From: Candidatus Pantoea soli
Lineage (GTDB): Bacteria; Pseudomonadota; Gammaproteobacteria; Enterobacterales; Enterobacteriaceae
DNA: 64,000 nucleotides
NCBI RefSeq assembly: GCF_007833795.1
Contig: NZ_CP032702.1
Coordinates: 868,001-932,000, forward strand
Direction: 5' to 3'
Shown: positions 11,364 to 22,100 of the stretch, piece by piece
Numbering within the stretch: the first letter of the stretch is position 1
How the letters are laid out: each line of letters starts with the position of its first letter
Program-made: the position numbers and the translations under genes
The notes under the pieces: model-generated
Seen by the model: the letters and a program-made list of their open reading frames with translations, nothing else
The model's database searches: none
Told to the model about the DNA's origin: nothing

Positions 11364-12131
11364 ATGTGCGAATTGCTCGGGATGAGCGCCAATGTCCCTA
11401 CGGATATCTGTTTCAGTTTTACCGGTCTGGTGCAGCGTGGCGGTGGGACCGGGCCGCACAAAGATGGCTGGGGCATTACCTTTTATGAAGATAAAGGCTG
11501 CCGTACGTTTAAAGATCCCCTGCCCAGTTTTAACTCGCCGATTGCCCGTCTGGTACAGGAGTACCCGATCAAGTCACATTCGGTGGTGGCGCATATCCGT
11601 CAGGCTAATCGCGGTCAGGTTTCGCTGGAGAATACCCATCCGTTTACCCGTGAGCTGTGGGGACGCAACTGGACCTACGCGCACAACGGCCAGCTGAAAG
11701 GGTATCGCCAGCTGGAGACCGGACATTTCCGGCCGGTAGGCGAAACCGACAGCGAAAAAGCGTTCTGCTGGATCCTGCACAAGCTGGCAACGCGCTACCC
11801 GAGGACGCCCGGGAACTGGCCGGCGGTGTTTCGCTATGTGGCGGAGCTGGCCACGGAGCTGCGGCAGAAGGGGGTGTTCAATATGCTGCTGTCGGATGGA
11901 CGTTATCTGATGGCGTTCTGCTCCACCAATCTTTACTGGATCACGCGGCGCGCGCCCTTTGGCAAAGCCAAGCTGCTGGATCAGGACGTGGAGATTGATT
12001 TTATGCAGCAGACCACGCCCAGAGACGTGGTCACGGTCATTGCCACACAGCCGCTGACAGGCAATGAAACCTGGCACCGGATAGCGCCAGGGGAGTGGGC
12101 ATTATTTTGCCTGGGTGAGCGCGAGGAATGA
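11364..12131 (+). CDS. yafJ: class II glutamine amidotransferase YafJ
   Basis: A 255-residue protein, the E. coli YafJ length. The mature N-terminal cysteine nucleophile is Cys2 ([12 protein letters not shown]), so the start at 11364 is fixed by the catalytic residue and not the longer frame from 11322. Ntn-hydrolase motifs follow: GPHKDGWG, the RQANRG segment and HNGQLKGY. The domain releases ammonia from glutamine; no synthetase domain is attached and the physiological acceptor is unknown. Its last 30 bases overlap the 3' end of yafK on the opposite strand, so the two genes are convergent and share coding sequence. Confidence 0.88.
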   Translation: MCELLGMSANVPTDICFSFTGLVQRGGGTGPHKDGWGITFYEDKGCRTFKDPLPSFNSPIARLVQEYPIKSHSVVAHIRQANRGQVSLENTHPFTRELWGRNWTYAHNGQLKGYRQLETGHFRPVGETDSEKAFCWILHKLATRYPRTPGNWPAVFRYVAELATELRQKGVFNMLLSDGRYLMAFCSTNLYWITRRAPFGKAKLLDQDVEIDFMQQTTPRDVVTVIATQPLTGNETWHRIAPGEWALFCLGEREE

Positions 12132-12845
12132 TTTCGACGCCGCGTCCGGTGTGCCGAGCACCGGCGTGTTATTCACCGCATACTGACCGGTTGCCGTGAC
12201 ATTCACGGTCGGCGGCACATGGTACTGTGCGAAATACGCGTAGCCAGGCTGCAGCTCACGCCAGAAGCTGATGTAAGTCGAGTAGCGATGGCGCTGCATA
12301 TTGCTTTCCGTCATGCGGAACGGGTAGATATTCACCTGCACATCCTGCTGACCATTACGCAGCGCGGCGTTTACGTAGGTGTAGATCTCATCCATCGACG
12401 CATTGGTCATCGCATAGCAGCCAATCGAAACACAGTCGCCGTGAATCATCAGATAGTTGCCGTTATAGCCTTTGGCACGATCGTACTGATTCGGGAAGCC
12501 GGTATTGATGGCCCGGTAAAAACGGCTGTCCGGTTTTAACTGATTAAGCCTGACGTTATAAAACCCTTCCGGGCTTTTAAAATCGCCCTGACGGCGCTTT
12601 GGCCCCAGGCCGCCGGAAAAGTTGCAGATGCGGTAGCTGTCCAGCAGACGGAACTCATTGCCGATTTTGCCGTAGAGTTCCAGCGTCCGCTCTTCCTTGA
12701 AGATCTGAATAAAAACTGGCGTGCCAAGTAATTGTTTCTTTAACTCTTTGCTCACCGGAGCCAGAGGCTGCGCTGGTTCCGGAGTGATTGCCCAACTAAG
12801 GACTGGCATAAGAATCATCGCAAGCAATAGTGCGATTCTGCCCAT
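12102..12845 (-). CDS. dpaA: L,D-transpeptidase-family peptidoglycan hydrolase YafK/DpaA
   Basis: A 247-residue exported protein close to E. coli YafK (246). The start at 12845 gives a normal signal peptide ([19 protein letters not shown]); an upstream ATG at 12902 would add 19 residues before it. The YkuD catalytic motif [13 protein letters not shown] carries the His and Cys. In E. coli this protein, renamed DpaA/LdtF, cuts Braun's lipoprotein off peptidoglycan instead of acting as a transpeptidase; that role is taken from the literature. The 3' end overlaps yafJ by 30 bases, and the C-terminal tail differs from E. coli. Confidence 0.9.
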   Translation of the reverse strand: MGRIALLLAMILMPVLSWAITPEPAQPLAPVSKELKKQLLGTPVFIQIFKEERTLELYGKIGNEFRLLDSYRICNFSGGLGPKRRQGDFKSPEGFYNVRLNQLKPDSRFYRAINTGFPNQYDRAKGYNGNYLMIHGDCVSIGCYAMTNASMDEIYTYVNAALRNGQQDVQVNIYPFRMTESNMQRHRYSTYISFWRELQPGYAYFAQYHVPPTVNVTATGQYAVNNTPVLGTPDAASKSFLALTQAK

Positions 12846-13039
12846 TCTGTGTGTACCCTGAAGTGAAGAGAAACGGTGACGCAGCGCGTCGCTGGATTGC
12901 ATTATCGGAAATATCCGCTACCGCAGCGCAACATTATCATTGTCTGGCTTTTAATCAAGTCAGAGTCTTGGAAAATCGCGCAATCTGAGAGAGAAGACGG
13001 CCAGAATTTTGTAAACTTTATTCTGTCCCGCCACAAATA

Positions 13040-13074
13040 TTGCCGTTCCTTTTCGCTGCTGTATACTTATCCAG
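13040..13074 (+). promoter_or_regulatory. dinB promoter with LexA box
   Basis: TTGCCG (-35, 13040-13045) and TATACT (-10, 13062-13067) have a 16-base spacer. A LexA site, CTG-N10-CAG at 13059-13074 (CTGTATACTTATCCAG), overlaps the -10, so LexA blocks RNA polymerase until SOS induction. It lies 17 bases before the dinB start. Confidence 0.9.
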
Positions 13075-13090
13075 TGTTTGGGAGGGGCAG

Positions 13091-14146
13091 ATGCGCAAAA
13101 TCATACATGTTGATATGGACTGCTTTTTTGCTGCCGTTGAGATGCGTGATGATCCCACCCTGCGTGATATTCCCATCGCCATTGGTGGCAGTCGCGTCCA
13201 GCGTGGCGTCATCAGTACGGCCAACTACCCGGCGCGCAAATATGGCGTGCGCAGCGCGATGCCCACCGCGACAGCGCTGCGCCTCTGTCCGCATCTGCGC
13301 CTGTTGCCCGGCCGCTTCGACGCCTATAAAGAAGCGTCGCGCCAGATTCGGGAAATTTTTACGCGCTACACGTCGCTCATCGAACCGCTGTCGCTGGATG
13401 AAGCCTATCTGGATGTCACTGACAGCCCGCACTGTCAGGGATCGGCCACGCTGATGGCGCAGGCGATTCGCGCCGATATCGCGCGCGAAACCGGGCTGAC
13501 GGCCTCTGCGGGCATTGCTCCGATTAAATTTCTCGCCAAAATCGCCTCCGATCTCAATAAACCCAACGGCCAGTTTGTGATCACACCGCAGGCGATGCCG
13601 GATTTTCTGCTGACGTTGCCGCTCAGCAAAATTCCCGGCGTCGGTAAGGTGGCTACGAAAAAACTGGAGGAGATGGGCATGCACACCTGCGCCGACGTGC
13701 AGCAGGCCGATCTGGCCCGCCTGCTGAAGCGCTTTGGTAAGTTTGGCCGCATCCTGTGGGAGCGCAGCCACGGCATTGACGATCGCGATGTGGTGGTCGA
13801 GCGCGAACGTAAATCGCTCGGCGTGGAGCGAACGCTGATGGAAGATATCCACCACTGGGAGCAGTGCCTGGAGATTATTGATTTCTTATATGCGGAGCTG
13901 GATCGCCGCCTGACGCTGATTCGCCCGGACAAACAGATTGCCCGTCAGGGGGTGAAGCTGAAGTTTAACGATTTTCAGCAAACCACGCAGGAGCACAGCT
14001 GGCCGGTGCTGAACAAAGAGGACATGATTGCCGTGGCGCGGAAAAGCTGGGAGGAGCGGCGTGCCGGACGCGGCGTGCGGCTGGTAGGCCTGCATGTCAC
14101 GCTGGTGGATCCGCAGCTGGAGCGGCAGCTGGTGCTGGGCTGGTAA
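13091..14146 (+). CDS. dinB: DNA polymerase IV
   Basis: A 351-residue Y-family translesion polymerase, identical in length to E. coli DinB. Catalytic carboxylates are in [12 protein letters not shown] (N-terminus) and [10 protein letters not shown] (about residue 102). The steric-gate region is FFAAVE, and the helix-hairpin-helix segment reads [13 protein letters not shown]. The C-terminal clamp-binding tail RQLVLGW corresponds to the E. coli QLVLGL beta-clamp peptide. The start at 13091 follows a GGGAGG site; the frame upstream to 13040 is not used because it crosses the LexA-regulated promoter. It bypasses minor-groove lesions and is SOS-induced. Confidence 0.97.
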   Translation: MRKIIHVDMDCFFAAVEMRDDPTLRDIPIAIGGSRVQRGVISTANYPARKYGVRSAMPTATALRLCPHLRLLPGRFDAYKEASRQIREIFTRYTSLIEPLSLDEAYLDVTDSPHCQGSATLMAQAIRADIARETGLTASAGIAPIKFLAKIASDLNKPNGQFVITPQAMPDFLLTLPLSKIPGVGKVATKKLEEMGMHTCADVQQADLARLLKRFGKFGRILWERSHGIDDRDVVVERERKSLGVERTLMEDIHHWEQCLEIIDFLYAELDRRLTLIRPDKQIARQGVKLKFNDFQQTTQEHSWPVLNKEDMIAVARKSWEERRAGRGVRLVGLHVTLVDPQLERQLVLGW

Positions 14147-14162
14147 AACACGCCGCTGCATG

Positions 14163-14193
14163 ACGCTTCCCCGCCGCGCGGGCAGGGAAGCGT
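14163..14193. terminator. hairpin between dinB and pepD
   Basis: The inverted repeat ACGCTTCC (14163-14170) / GGAAGCGT (14186-14193), with a GC-rich loop that can itself pair, lies between the convergent stops. No T tract follows, so an intrinsic terminator role is only likely. Confidence 0.45.
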
Positions 14194-14206
14194 TCAGTAC
14201 GCGGAA

Positions 14207-15667
14207 TCAGGCTTTTTCCGGGACGACATTCAGCAGCGCCGTCAGCAGTTTCCAGTACAGACCGACGCTCTCAATGTGCACCTGCTCATCCGGCGAGTGC
14301 GGGCCCGTGATGGTCGGGCCAATTGAGACCATATCCATGTTCGGGTAGGGCTTCTTGAACAGACCGCACTCCAGTCCCGCATGAATCACCTGGATGTTCG
14401 GCGTTTTGCCAAACAGCGCTTCATAAGTCTTACGCGTCAGCGCCATGATGGGCGAATCGGCATCCGGCTGCCAGCCCGGGTAGCCGCCTTTTGGTGCGGT
14501 TTTCGCACCGGCCAGCGCGCCCAGCGAGGTCAGGGTTTCCACCACCCAGTCTTTGCCGGTGTCAATCAGCGAACGAATCAGGCAGATGATCTCTGCGCTG
14601 TCCTGCGCCATCGTGACCACGCCGACGTTAAGCGAGGTTTCCACCACGCCTTTCGCCACGTCGGAGTTGCGAATCACGCCATTCGGCGTGCTGTTGAGCA
14701 GGTTAATGAAACGGTCACGGCTGTCTGCGGTCAGCGCCTCGCCCTGATGCGCCAGCGGCTCGCTCACGACGGTCACATTTTTCTCTTTCATGCCCAGCTC
14801 ATTTTGCAGCGTGGCCTGGAAGTGTGCCGCCGCCGATTTCAGCGCATCCACTTTGTGACTGTCGACGGCTAGGGTGGCGAAGGCTTCACGCGGGATCGCA
14901 TTACGCAGCGTACCGCCGGTAAATGAAATCAGACGGATATCCAGCTCAGCCGCGTGGGCCGCAAGGAAGCGTGCCAGCAGTTTGTTGGCATTGCCGAGGC
15001 CAAGGTGAATATCTGCACCGGAGTGGCCGCCTTTCAGACCTTTCAGCGTCAGCTTCAGGGTTTCAAAGTTTGCCGGAACCGCCTCGCGCTGCAGCGGCAG
15101 GGTGGTGATAAAGTCAATGCCTCCGGCGCAGCCCATGTAGATCTCACCCTCTTCTTCAGAATCGGTGTTGATCAGGATATCCGCCTGCAGCCAGTCAGGC
15201 TGCAGACCAAACGCGCCGTCCATGCCTGACTCTTCGGTCATGGTCAGCAGCACTTCCAGCGGACCGTGGGTCAGGCTGTTGTCAGCCAGCACCGCCAGTG
15301 CCGAAGCCATACCGATGCCGTTATCGGCACCCAGCGTCGTGCCGCGCGCTTTCACCCATTCGCCATCGACATACGGCTGAATCGGATCTTTCGTGAAGTC
15401 GTGCACTGTGTCGTTGTTTTTCTGCGGCACCATATCAAGGTGCGCCTGCAGCGCGACCGGGGTGCGGTTTTCCATGCCTGCGGTGGCGGGTTTGCGGATC
15501 AGGATATTGCCAACCTGATCGCGTTCGACCCAGAAACCTTGCGCTTTCGCCCAGCCAACCACGTACTCGGCCAGCGCTTCTTCATGATATGAAGGGTGCG
15601 GAATGGAACAGATTTTTGCGAAGATATCCCACAGCGGCTGCGGGGAAAGTTGAGACAATTCAGACAC
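14207..15667 (-). CDS. pepD: aminoacyl-histidine dipeptidase (peptidase D)
   Basis: A 486-residue cytosolic M20 metallopeptidase, one residue longer than E. coli PepD, that splits Xaa-His dipeptides such as carnosine and Cys-Gly. The zinc ligands are in QAHLDMVPQ, GADNGIGMA (bridging Asp), TEESGMDG (general base and ligand), NTDSEEEGE and, near the C-terminus, HAGLECGLF. The lid domain includes KGGHSGADIHLG. It is transcribed away from gpt, with about 250 bases of divergent promoter region between them, and converges on dinB. Confidence 0.96.
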   Translation of the reverse strand: MSELSQLSPQPLWDIFAKICSIPHPSYHEEALAEYVVGWAKAQGFWVERDQVGNILIRKPATAGMENRTPVALQAHLDMVPQKNNDTVHDFTKDPIQPYVDGEWVKARGTTLGADNGIGMASALAVLADNSLTHGPLEVLLTMTEESGMDGAFGLQPDWLQADILINTDSEEEGEIYMGCAGGIDFITTLPLQREAVPANFETLKLTLKGLKGGHSGADIHLGLGNANKLLARFLAAHAAELDIRLISFTGGTLRNAIPREAFATLAVDSHKVDALKSAAAHFQATLQNELGMKEKNVTVVSEPLAHQGEALTADSRDRFINLLNSTPNGVIRNSDVAKGVVETSLNVGVVTMAQDSAEIICLIRSLIDTGKDWVVETLTSLGALAGAKTAPKGGYPGWQPDADSPIMALTRKTYEALFGKTPNIQVIHAGLECGLFKKPYPNMDMVSIGPTITGPHSPDEQVHIESVGLYWKLLTALLNVVPEKA

Positions 15668-15852
15668 AACGCGTCTCCTGTGTCAGCGCGGCGGACAAAC
15701 CGCTCGCACGCGGGTTTCCAGTAAAAGATCGCCGTCAGCACATCTGACGTGATGGGCCAGAGAATATCACTGTTTATCGCCGGGTGCGCACCGGGCGCGC
15801 TAAAAACCTGCAACCAGTGTGACGGGTGCTGGTTTTTAACGCGTCAGATCCT

Positions 15853-15858
15853 TATAAT
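15853..15858 (+). promoter_or_regulatory. gpt promoter -10
   Basis: A perfect TATAAT lies 63 bases before the gpt ATG. The -35 at 15830-15835 (TGGTTT) is poor, so only the -10 is a firm call. Confidence 0.5.
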
Positions 15859-15920
15859 CTCGCGCAACCTTTTCCCCCTTGCATATTTTTAAGCCAATTT
15901 TATTGGCCGGGATTCCTTTT

Positions 15921-16379
15921 ATGAGCGAAAAATACGTCGTCACCTGGGACATGCTGCAGATTCATGCCCGTAAACTGGCCCAGCGCCTGCTTCCTGTGGA
16001 ACAGTGGAAGGGCATCATCGCGGTCAGCCGCGGTGGTCTGGTTCCGGCATCGCTGCTGGCGCGTGAACTGGGTATTCGCTATGTCGATACCGTTTGCATC
16101 TCCAGCTACGATCATGACCATCAGCGCGAAATGAAAGTACTGAAGCGTGCCGAAGGTGACGGTGAAGGCTTCGTGGTGATTGATGACCTGGTGGACACCG
16201 GTGGCACGGCGCAGGCGATTCGCGATATGTACCCGAAAGCGCGCTTCTGCACCATCTTCGCCAAGCCGGCAGGCCGTGCGCTGGTGGACGACTACATTGT
16301 CGACATTCCGCAGAACACCTGGATCGAACAGCCGTGGGATATGGGCGTGGTGTACATTCCGCCTATCGTCAAAAGCTGA
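15921..16379 (+). CDS. gpt: xanthine-guanine phosphoribosyltransferase
   Basis: A 152-residue purine salvage enzyme, exactly the E. coli length, converting xanthine, guanine and (weakly) hypoxanthine with PRPP to nucleotides at the inner membrane face. The PRPP-binding loop is [13 protein letters not shown] (about residues 85-97), the PPi loop is SRGGLVPA and the base-binding Trp lies in [12 protein letters not shown]. The start at 15921 matches the family N-terminus MSEKYVV; 14 extra upstream codons are open but cross the leader. A strong hairpin follows. Confidence 0.97.
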   Translation: MSEKYVVTWDMLQIHARKLAQRLLPVEQWKGIIAVSRGGLVPASLLARELGIRYVDTVCISSYDHDHQREMKVLKRAEGDGEGFVVIDDLVDTGGTAQAIRDMYPKARFCTIFAKPAGRALVDDYIVDIPQNTWIEQPWDMGVVYIPPIVKS

Positions 16380-16393
16380 TTGATTTCACGCAA

Positions 16394-16427
16394 ACAACGC
16401 CCGGTTATGCCGGGCGTTGTGCTTTCT
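16394..16427 (+). terminator. gpt terminator
   Basis: A perfect 11-bp stem, ACAACGCCCGG (16394-16404) with CCGGGCGTTGT (16410-16420), is followed by GCTTTCT. The T tract is interrupted, but stem strength makes termination likely. Confidence 0.75.
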
Positions 16428-16499
16428 GCGCCTCGCGCACCGCTGCCGGGTGCAGTAAACTTCAGGTCATTGCCGCCTCTGCCGCAGGAGACCTTTATC

Positions 16500-17747
16500 A
16501 TGACCGGGAAAAACCTCAGCGAAGAACTCTTCAAACCCCGCTTTAAACACCCTGAAACCTCCTCTCTGGTACACCGTCAGCATCACCCGGCGGCGCAGGT
16601 GCACAACACGCTGGAAGGGGATACCCAGCGCGGCTGGTATCGCATGCTGAACAAGCTGCTGTGGACGTGGCGCGGCCTCTCTCCGCAGGAGATCAGCGAA
16701 GTGCTGGCGCGCATCGCCATCAGCGACGCCGACCATACCGATCCGGCGCTGCTGGACACCGTGATTGGCTATCGCAGCGGCAACTGGAACTTTGAGTGGT
16801 CGAAGCAGGCCGCGCTGTGGCAGCAGAAGGCGCTGCAAAACGCGCAGGCCGGGGAAGCGGGGCAGCAGTGGCTGCACGCCGCCAGCCTCTACAGCCTGGC
16901 CGCTTATCCTTATATAAAAGGCGATGAACTGGCTGATCAGGCACAGGTGCTGGCCAACCGCGCCTATGAAGAGGCGACGCAGCGTCTGCCGGGCGAACTG
17001 AAAGCGCTGACGTTTCCGATCAGCGGCGGCAGCCCGGTCACCGGCTTTCTGCACATGCCCGCCCGGGTCGCCGCACCGTATCCCACCGTGCTGCTGTGCG
17101 GCGGTCTTGATGCGCTGCAAAGCGATCACTATCGCCTGTTTCATGATTATCTGGCGCCACGCGGCATCGCCATGCTGACGCTGGATATGCCGTCGGTGGG
17201 GTTTAGCAGCAAGTGGACGCTGAATCAGGACACCAGCCAGCTGCATCAGCAGGTGCTGCGTGAACTGAGTAATGTGCCGTGGATTGACCATACGCGCGTG
17301 GCGCTGCTGGGTTATCGCTTTGGCGCCAATATCGCCACCCGGCTGGCCTATCTGGAGGTGCCGCGTCTGCGCGCGGTGGCATCGCTGGGTGCCATGGTGC
17401 ACAGCGTGTTTGTTGATACGCAGCGCCAGCAGCAGCTGCCGGATATGTATATGGACATGCTGGCGAGCCGTCTGGGCATGTCTTCAACCTCAGACAGTAA
17501 TCTGCGCATTGAACTCAACCGCTATTCGCTGAAAGTGCAGGGGCTGCTTGGCCGCCGCACGCCGCTGCCAATGCTGGCTGCGTACTGGCCCGACGATCTG
17601 TTTAGCCCGGAAGAAGAAGCGCGGCTGATTGCCGGCTCGTCGGCGCAGGGCAAGCTGCTGGCGATCCCCGGCAAGCCGGTTTTCAACAGCTTTGAGAAGG
17701 CGCTTAATCAGATTTGTGACTGGCTGACAAAACAGTTGCGCGCCTAG
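16500..17747 (+). CDS. frsA: FrsA, alpha/beta-hydrolase family fermentation-respiration protein
   Basis: A 415-residue homologue of E. coli FrsA (414). The N-terminal segment [14 protein letters not shown] and the C-terminal [16 protein letters not shown] are strongly conserved. The alpha/beta-hydrolase core contains [24 protein letters not shown]-like [14 protein letters not shown] and, at the nucleophile elbow, [11 protein letters not shown], where the usual serine is absent, as in E. coli FrsA (GFRFGAN). It binds unphosphorylated EIIA-Glc and shifts cells towards fermentation; an activity as a pyruvate decarboxylase has been disputed. The start at 16500 follows an AGGAG site. It lies between gpt and crl as in E. 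coli. Confidence 0.93.
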   Translation: MTGKNLSEELFKPRFKHPETSSLVHRQHHPAAQVHNTLEGDTQRGWYRMLNKLLWTWRGLSPQEISEVLARIAISDADHTDPALLDTVIGYRSGNWNFEWSKQAALWQQKALQNAQAGEAGQQWLHAASLYSLAAYPYIKGDELADQAQVLANRAYEEATQRLPGELKALTFPISGGSPVTGFLHMPARVAAPYPTVLLCGGLDALQSDHYRLFHDYLAPRGIAMLTLDMPSVGFSSKWTLNQDTSQLHQQVLRELSNVPWIDHTRVALLGYRFGANIATRLAYLEVPRLRAVASLGAMVHSVFVDTQRQQQLPDMYMDMLASRLGMSSTSDSNLRIELNRYSLKVQGLLGRRTPLPMLAAYWPDDLFSPEEEARLIAGSSAQGKLLAIPGKPVFNSFEKALNQICDWLTKQLRA

Positions 17748-17854
17748 CTGGCAAAACGCGAAACCTCTGCTACAACTTATACCCGGGAAAGTATACGCCG
17801 CGCATTTTCAGTGCGGCGGAAGTTTTTACGGTTTATTTGAGGGAGAGAATTAGC

Positions 17855-18256
17855 ATGACGTTACCGAGTGGTCACCCCCGTAGTCGCCTGCTTAAGCGCT
17901 TCACCGAATTGGGGCCGTATATCCGTGAAGGGAAATGCGAAGAGACGCGTTTCTTCTTTGATTGCCTGGCTGCCTGCGTTAACGTCAAACCCGCTCCGGA
18001 GAGCCGCGAGTTCTGGGGCTGGTGGATGACGCTGGAAGCCCACCAGGATCACTTCACCTATGAATACCACTTCGGGCTGTTTGATAAAGACGGTGACTGG
18101 AGCGTTGCCACGATTAAAGGCAAAGACAACAACGAGAAAGTGGAAAGCACGCTGCGTAATTTTCATGAGCGCCTGAAAGCCACGCTGCACGATCTGAAGC
18201 TGGATCTGAAACCGGCTGCCGGGTTCAAAGAGGAGCCGGTTAAGCTCACGGCTTAA
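17855..18256 (+). CDS. crl: sigma-S assembly factor Crl
   Basis: A 133-residue protein, identical in length to E. coli Crl, that binds sigma-S domain 2 and promotes its assembly with core RNA polymerase. Conserved blocks are visible: [40 protein letters not shown] and the C-terminal EEPVKLTA. The ATG at 17855 has a GGGAGAG site; six upstream codons (from 17837) are not part of the family. It is followed by a terminator shared with the porin gene. Confidence 0.96.
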   Translation: MTLPSGHPRSRLLKRFTELGPYIREGKCEETRFFFDCLAACVNVKPAPESREFWGWWMTLEAHQDHFTYEYHFGLFDKDGDWSVATIKGKDNNEKVESTLRNFHERLKATLHDLKLDLKPAAGFKEEPVKLTA

Positions 18257-18270
18257 CCGCAGGCAACAAA

Positions 18271-18297
18271 AAAGAGCCGGTGATGAGCCGGCTCTTT
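18271..18297. terminator. bidirectional crl/phoE terminator
   Basis: AAAGAGCCGG (18271-18280) pairs perfectly with CCGGCTCTTT (18288-18297). A-rich sequence to the left and T to the right allow use by crl on the plus strand and, less directly, by the porin gene on the minus strand. Confidence 0.85.
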
Positions 18298-18355
18298 GCT
18301 TACAGACACAAGGGTAGTGACTGCGCGTCAGGCTTCACTCCGCCTGGTGCGCAGC

Positions 18356-19438
18356 TTAGAACTGATAGGTCAGGCCGACTGCCACAACGTCATCGTTGTT
18401 GATGTTCAGCGGGTTGTTGTCATCCAGCTGGTTGATTTTGTAGTCAACCATGGCAGACATGTTCTTGTTAAAGTAGTAAGTCATTGCAACGTCAACGTAT
18501 TTCACGATATCCGCGTCGCCGATCCCTTCAATATCTTTTCCTTTGCTCTGCACGTAGGCCAGAGAAGGACGCAGGCCGAAATCAAACTGATACTGAGCGA
18601 CCACTTCAAAGTTCTGCGTTTTGTTCGCTACGCCGCCGGTGATTGGCGTCATGTTGCGGGTTTCTGAGTACGTTGACGCCAGGTAGATGCTGTTCGCATC
18701 GTATTTGATTCCTGCGCCCCAGGCTTCCGCCTTGTCACCGCGACCCAGACGGGTGGTCACATCCTGCGAGTTGGTGCGGTCAGCAGAAGAGATGGCACTC
18801 ATCAGGCTGATACCGGTATCGCCCAGGGTGTAACCCAGTGATGCACCGTAGCCGTCGCCGTTCTGTTTGGTGACATCTGAACGGCCATTGGCGCTGGTGG
18901 TGTCGTTTTTACCCTGATACTGCACGGCAAAGCGCAGACCATCCACCAGACCGAAGAAGTTGCTGTTACGGTAAGTTGCCACGCCTGACGTACGGCCCAG
19001 CATATAGGTATCGGTATAGGCGCTGTCACCGCCGAATTCCGGCAGCACGTCGGTCCAGGCCAGAACATCGTACACCACGCCATAGTTGCGACCGTAATCC
19101 ACGGAGCCGTAGTTACCGAACTTCAGGCCGGCAAAGCCCAGACGGGTTTTGTTACCGATATTGGCATCGGTGTTGGTTTCTGCGCGGTTGCCCTGGAATT
19201 GATATTCCCACTGGCCGTAACCGGTCATCAGATCGTTGATCTGCGTCTGGCCTTTGAAGCCCAGACGGATATAGGTTTTGTCGCCATCAGCACCCGGGTT
19301 GTCACTGAAGTAGTGCATGCCTTTAACGCGACCGTACAGATCCAGTTTGTTACCGTCTTTGTTATAAATTTCTGCGGCTTGAGCGGTAGAGGCCAGTGCC
19401 AGCGCGGATACGACTAATGCCAGTGTGCTCTTCTTCAT
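18356..19438 (-). CDS. phoE: outer-membrane porin at the phoE locus (PhoE/OmpF-like)
   Basis: A 360-residue trimeric general porin with a 21-residue signal peptide ending AQA and the terminal phenylalanine (LTYQF) needed for outer-membrane assembly. The N-terminus ([18 protein letters not shown]) and the C-terminal third ([22 protein letters not shown]) follow PhoE, and position between crl and proB is that of phoE. A Pho box lies upstream. However, the constriction-loop region reads [20 protein letters not shown], closer to OmpF. The lysine that makes PhoE prefer anions is replaced by glycine there. Regulation therefore looks PhoB-type while the pore may be more OmpF-like. Confidence 0.88.
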   Translation of the reverse strand: MKKSTLALVVSALALASTAQAAEIYNKDGNKLDLYGRVKGMHYFSDNPGADGDKTYIRLGFKGQTQINDLMTGYGQWEYQFQGNRAETNTDANIGNKTRLGFAGLKFGNYGSVDYGRNYGVVYDVLAWTDVLPEFGGDSAYTDTYMLGRTSGVATYRNSNFFGLVDGLRFAVQYQGKNDTTSANGRSDVTKQNGDGYGASLGYTLGDTGISLMSAISSADRTNSQDVTTRLGRGDKAEAWGAGIKYDANSIYLASTYSETRNMTPITGGVANKTQNFEVVAQYQFDFGLRPSLAYVQSKGKDIEGIGDADIVKYVDVAMTYYFNKNMSAMVDYKINQLDDNNPLNINNDDVVAVGLTYQF

Positions 19439-19517
19439 TTGCTATCAATCCCAATGAGTAAAATTTGTTGTACCCGTGAAAGGGTTTGTAAAACACGGGA
19501 CGTTTTACCGACTGGCG

Positions 19518-19535
19518 ATGAAAGTTTTATGACAC
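19518..19535 (-). promoter_or_regulatory. Pho box of the porin gene
   Basis: On the minus strand, GTGTCATAAAACTTTCAT matches the PhoB consensus CTGTCATAWAWCTGTCAY at 16 of 18 positions. A TAAAAC -10 candidate begins ten or eleven bases downstream, the spacing expected of PhoB-activated promoters lacking a -35. Confidence 0.78.
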
Positions 19536-19683
19536 TTTTTCTGTTTTCTTGTTAATCGCGAACTTTTGGTCTACGCGATTGTCTGGCGATTTTCGTGCTT
19601 TTCCCCTTGCCGCTGTTGGCTTCCTCGCTGACTCCTGTTAAAACGTCGGTTCGCAGATTTTTTTCTTACATGGCAGGAAAAAC

Positions 19684-20787
19684 ATGAGTGGCAGTCAGAC
19701 CCTGGTGGTCAAATTGGGTACCAGCGTCCTCACCGGCGGATCGCGCCGGCTGAATCGGGCGCACATGGTGGAGCTGGTACGTCAGTGTGCGCAACTGCAC
19801 GCGGCGGGCCACCGCATTGTGATCGTCACGTCGGGCGCGATTGCCGCCGGACGCGAGCATCTGGGCTACCCCGAACTGCCACCGACCATCGCCTCAAAGC
19901 AGCTGCTGGCTGCGGTGGGGCAGAGCCGTTTAATCCAGCTGTGGGAACAGCTATTTTCCATCTACGGTATCCATATTGGCCAGATGCTGCTGACGCGTGC
20001 GGATATGGAAGACCGGGAGCGTTTTCTCTATGCGCGCGACATGCTGCGCGCGCTGCTTGATAACCACATTGTGCCGGTAATCAATGAGAACGACGCGGTC
20101 GCCACCGCTGAAATCAAAGTGGGCGATAACGATAATCTTTCGGCGCTGGCGGCGATGCTCGGCGGCGCGGACAAACTGCTGCTGCTGACCGATCAGCAGG
20201 GCCTGTATACCGCCGATCCCCGCACCAATCCGCAGGCGGAACTGATCGGTGATGTGCACCAGATTGACGATGCCCTGCGCACCCTGGCGGGTGGCAGCGT
20301 CTCCGGGCTTGGCACCGGCGGCATGGCCACCAAACTGCAGGCGGCCGATGTAGCCTGTCGGGCTGGCATCGAGGTGATCATCGCCGCCGGCAGCCGGCCG
20401 GATGTTATCAGCGATGTGCTGAACGGCAAGCCGGTCGGCACGCGCTTCCATGCGCAGCAATCGCCGCTGGAGAGCCGCAAGCGCTGGATCTTTGGCGCGC
20501 CGCCAGCCGGTGAAATCACCATTGATGATGGTGCGCTGACTGCGGTACTGGAACGCGGCAGTTCGCTGCTGCCGAAAGGCATCCGCGAGGTGCAGGGCAA
20601 TTTCTCGCGCGGTGAAGTGATCCGGATTCGTAACCTGCAGGGGCGCGATATCGCCCACGGCGTTACGCGTTACAACAGCGATGCGATGCGCATGATTGCC
20701 GGACATCACAGTCAGGAGATCGGCGGCATTCTGGGCTACGAATACGGGCCGGTTGCGGTTCACCGCGACGATATGATCGTCAGTTAA
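19684..20787 (+). CDS. proB: glutamate 5-kinase
   Basis: A 367-residue enzyme (the E. coli length) that phosphorylates glutamate in the first step of proline synthesis. An amino-acid kinase domain comes first ([12 protein letters not shown] at the N-terminus, [28 protein letters not shown]), followed by a C-terminal PUA domain from about residue 275. Proline feedback acts on the kinase domain in relatives. A GCAGGAAA site precedes the ATG. proA follows after ten bases, so they form the standard proBA operon. Confidence 0.97.
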   Translation: MSGSQTLVVKLGTSVLTGGSRRLNRAHMVELVRQCAQLHAAGHRIVIVTSGAIAAGREHLGYPELPPTIASKQLLAAVGQSRLIQLWEQLFSIYGIHIGQMLLTRADMEDRERFLYARDMLRALLDNHIVPVINENDAVATAEIKVGDNDNLSALAAMLGGADKLLLLTDQQGLYTADPRTNPQAELIGDVHQIDDALRTLAGGSVSGLGTGGMATKLQAADVACRAGIEVIIAAGSRPDVISDVLNGKPVGTRFHAQQSPLESRKRWIFGAPPAGEITIDDGALTAVLERGSSLLPKGIREVQGNFSRGEVIRIRNLQGRDIAHGVTRYNSDAMRMIAGHHSQEIGGILGYEYGPVAVHRDDMIVS

Positions 20788-20797
20788 GGAGCAGGTC

Positions 20798-22051
20798 ATG
20801 CTGGAAGAAATGGGTAAAGCGGCGCGCGCGGCGTCGTACAAACTGGCGGAACTCTCCTCCGCGCAGAAAAATCAGGTGCTGCTGACCATTGCCGATCGGC
20901 TGGAAGCGGAAAGCGCGGCGATTCTGGCGGCCAACGAGCAGGATCTGGCCGATGCGCGCCAGAACAACATGAGCGCGGCGCTGCTGGATCGCCTGACACT
21001 CAACCCGCAGCGGCTGAAAAGCATCGCTGATGACGTCCGCCAGGTCAGTCGTCTGGTGGATCCGGTGGGGCAGCTGATCGATGGCGGCACGCTGGATAGC
21101 GGCCTGCGTATTGAACGGCGACGCGTACCGCTTGGCGTCATCGGTGTGATTTACGAAGCCCGGCCAAACGTCACGCTGGACATTGCGTCACTGTGTCTGA
21201 AAACCGGCAATGCGGCGATCCTGCGCGGCGGCAAAGAGACCTCGCGTACCAATGCCGCCACGGTGCGCGTGATTCAGAACGCGCTGGCGGAGCACGGCCT
21301 GCCGGCTGCGGCCGTGCAGACGATTGAAAATCCGGATCGTGCGCTGGTGAATCAGCTGCTGAAGCTGGATCGCTACGTGGACATGCTGATCCCCCGCGGC
21401 GGGGCAGGTCTGCACAAGCTGTGCCGCGAAAATTCCACCATTCCGGTTATCACGGGCGGTATTGGCGTCTGTCATCTCTATCTGGATGAAACCATGGAAA
21501 CCGATGCGGCGCTGGAGGTGATTGTCAACGCCAAGAAGCAGCGCCCCAGCGCCTGCAACTCGCTGGAGACCCTGCTGATTCACCGCGACCAGGCTGCGCG
21601 CTTTATCCCGGCTTTCCTGCAGCGCATGGCGCAGGAGAATATCCCGCTGCACGCCGATGCCAATGTGCTGGCGCTGCTGCAGCCGGGGCCGGCGAGCGTG
21701 GTGGCCATCTCTCCGGGCGATTACGATGATGAATGGCTCTCAAACGACCTCAATGTGCGGCTGGTGGACGATATGGATGAGGCGATTGCCCACATCCGGG
21801 CGCATGGCACACAGCATTCCGATGGCATTCTGACGCGCAGCATTGGCAACGCCAACCGCTTCGTCAATCAGGTTGATTCCTCCGCCGTTTACGTCAACGC
21901 CAGCACGCGCTTTACCGATGGCGGTCAGTTTGGCCTTGGCGCAGAAGTGGCGGTCAGCACGCAGAAACTGCATGCGCGCGGCCCGATGGGGCTGGAAGCA
22001 CTCACCACCTATAAGTGGATTGGCTGGGGCGACGATACGCTGCGCCGCTAG
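20798..22051 (+). CDS. proA: gamma-glutamyl phosphate reductase
   Basis: A 417-residue NADPH-dependent reductase, the same length as in E. coli, converting gamma-glutamyl phosphate to glutamate semialdehyde. The aldehyde-dehydrogenase-fold catalytic cysteine is in [17 protein letters not shown], and [18 protein letters not shown] and [11 protein letters not shown] form the nucleotide-binding part. It is the second gene of proBA, preceded by an AGGAG site inside the ten-base gap. A strong terminator follows. Confidence 0.97.
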   Translation: MLEEMGKAARAASYKLAELSSAQKNQVLLTIADRLEAESAAILAANEQDLADARQNNMSAALLDRLTLNPQRLKSIADDVRQVSRLVDPVGQLIDGGTLDSGLRIERRRVPLGVIGVIYEARPNVTLDIASLCLKTGNAAILRGGKETSRTNAATVRVIQNALAEHGLPAAAVQTIENPDRALVNQLLKLDRYVDMLIPRGGAGLHKLCRENSTIPVITGGIGVCHLYLDETMETDAALEVIVNAKKQRPSACNSLETLLIHRDQAARFIPAFLQRMAQENIPLHADANVLALLQPGPASVVAISPGDYDDEWLSNDLNVRLVDDMDEAIAHIRAHGTQHSDGILTRSIGNANRFVNQVDSSAVYVNASTRFTDGGQFGLGAEVAVSTQKLHARGPMGLEALTTYKWIGWGDDTLRR

Positions 22052-22069
22052 CTTTTTCTCCCGCATCTG

Positions 22070-22100
22070 AATGGGCATCGGCAGCGATGCCCATTTTTTT
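22070..22100 (+). terminator. proBA terminator
   Basis: An 11-bp perfect stem, AATGGGCATCG (22070-22080) with CGATGCCCATT (22085-22095), ends in seven consecutive T. Confidence 0.93.
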
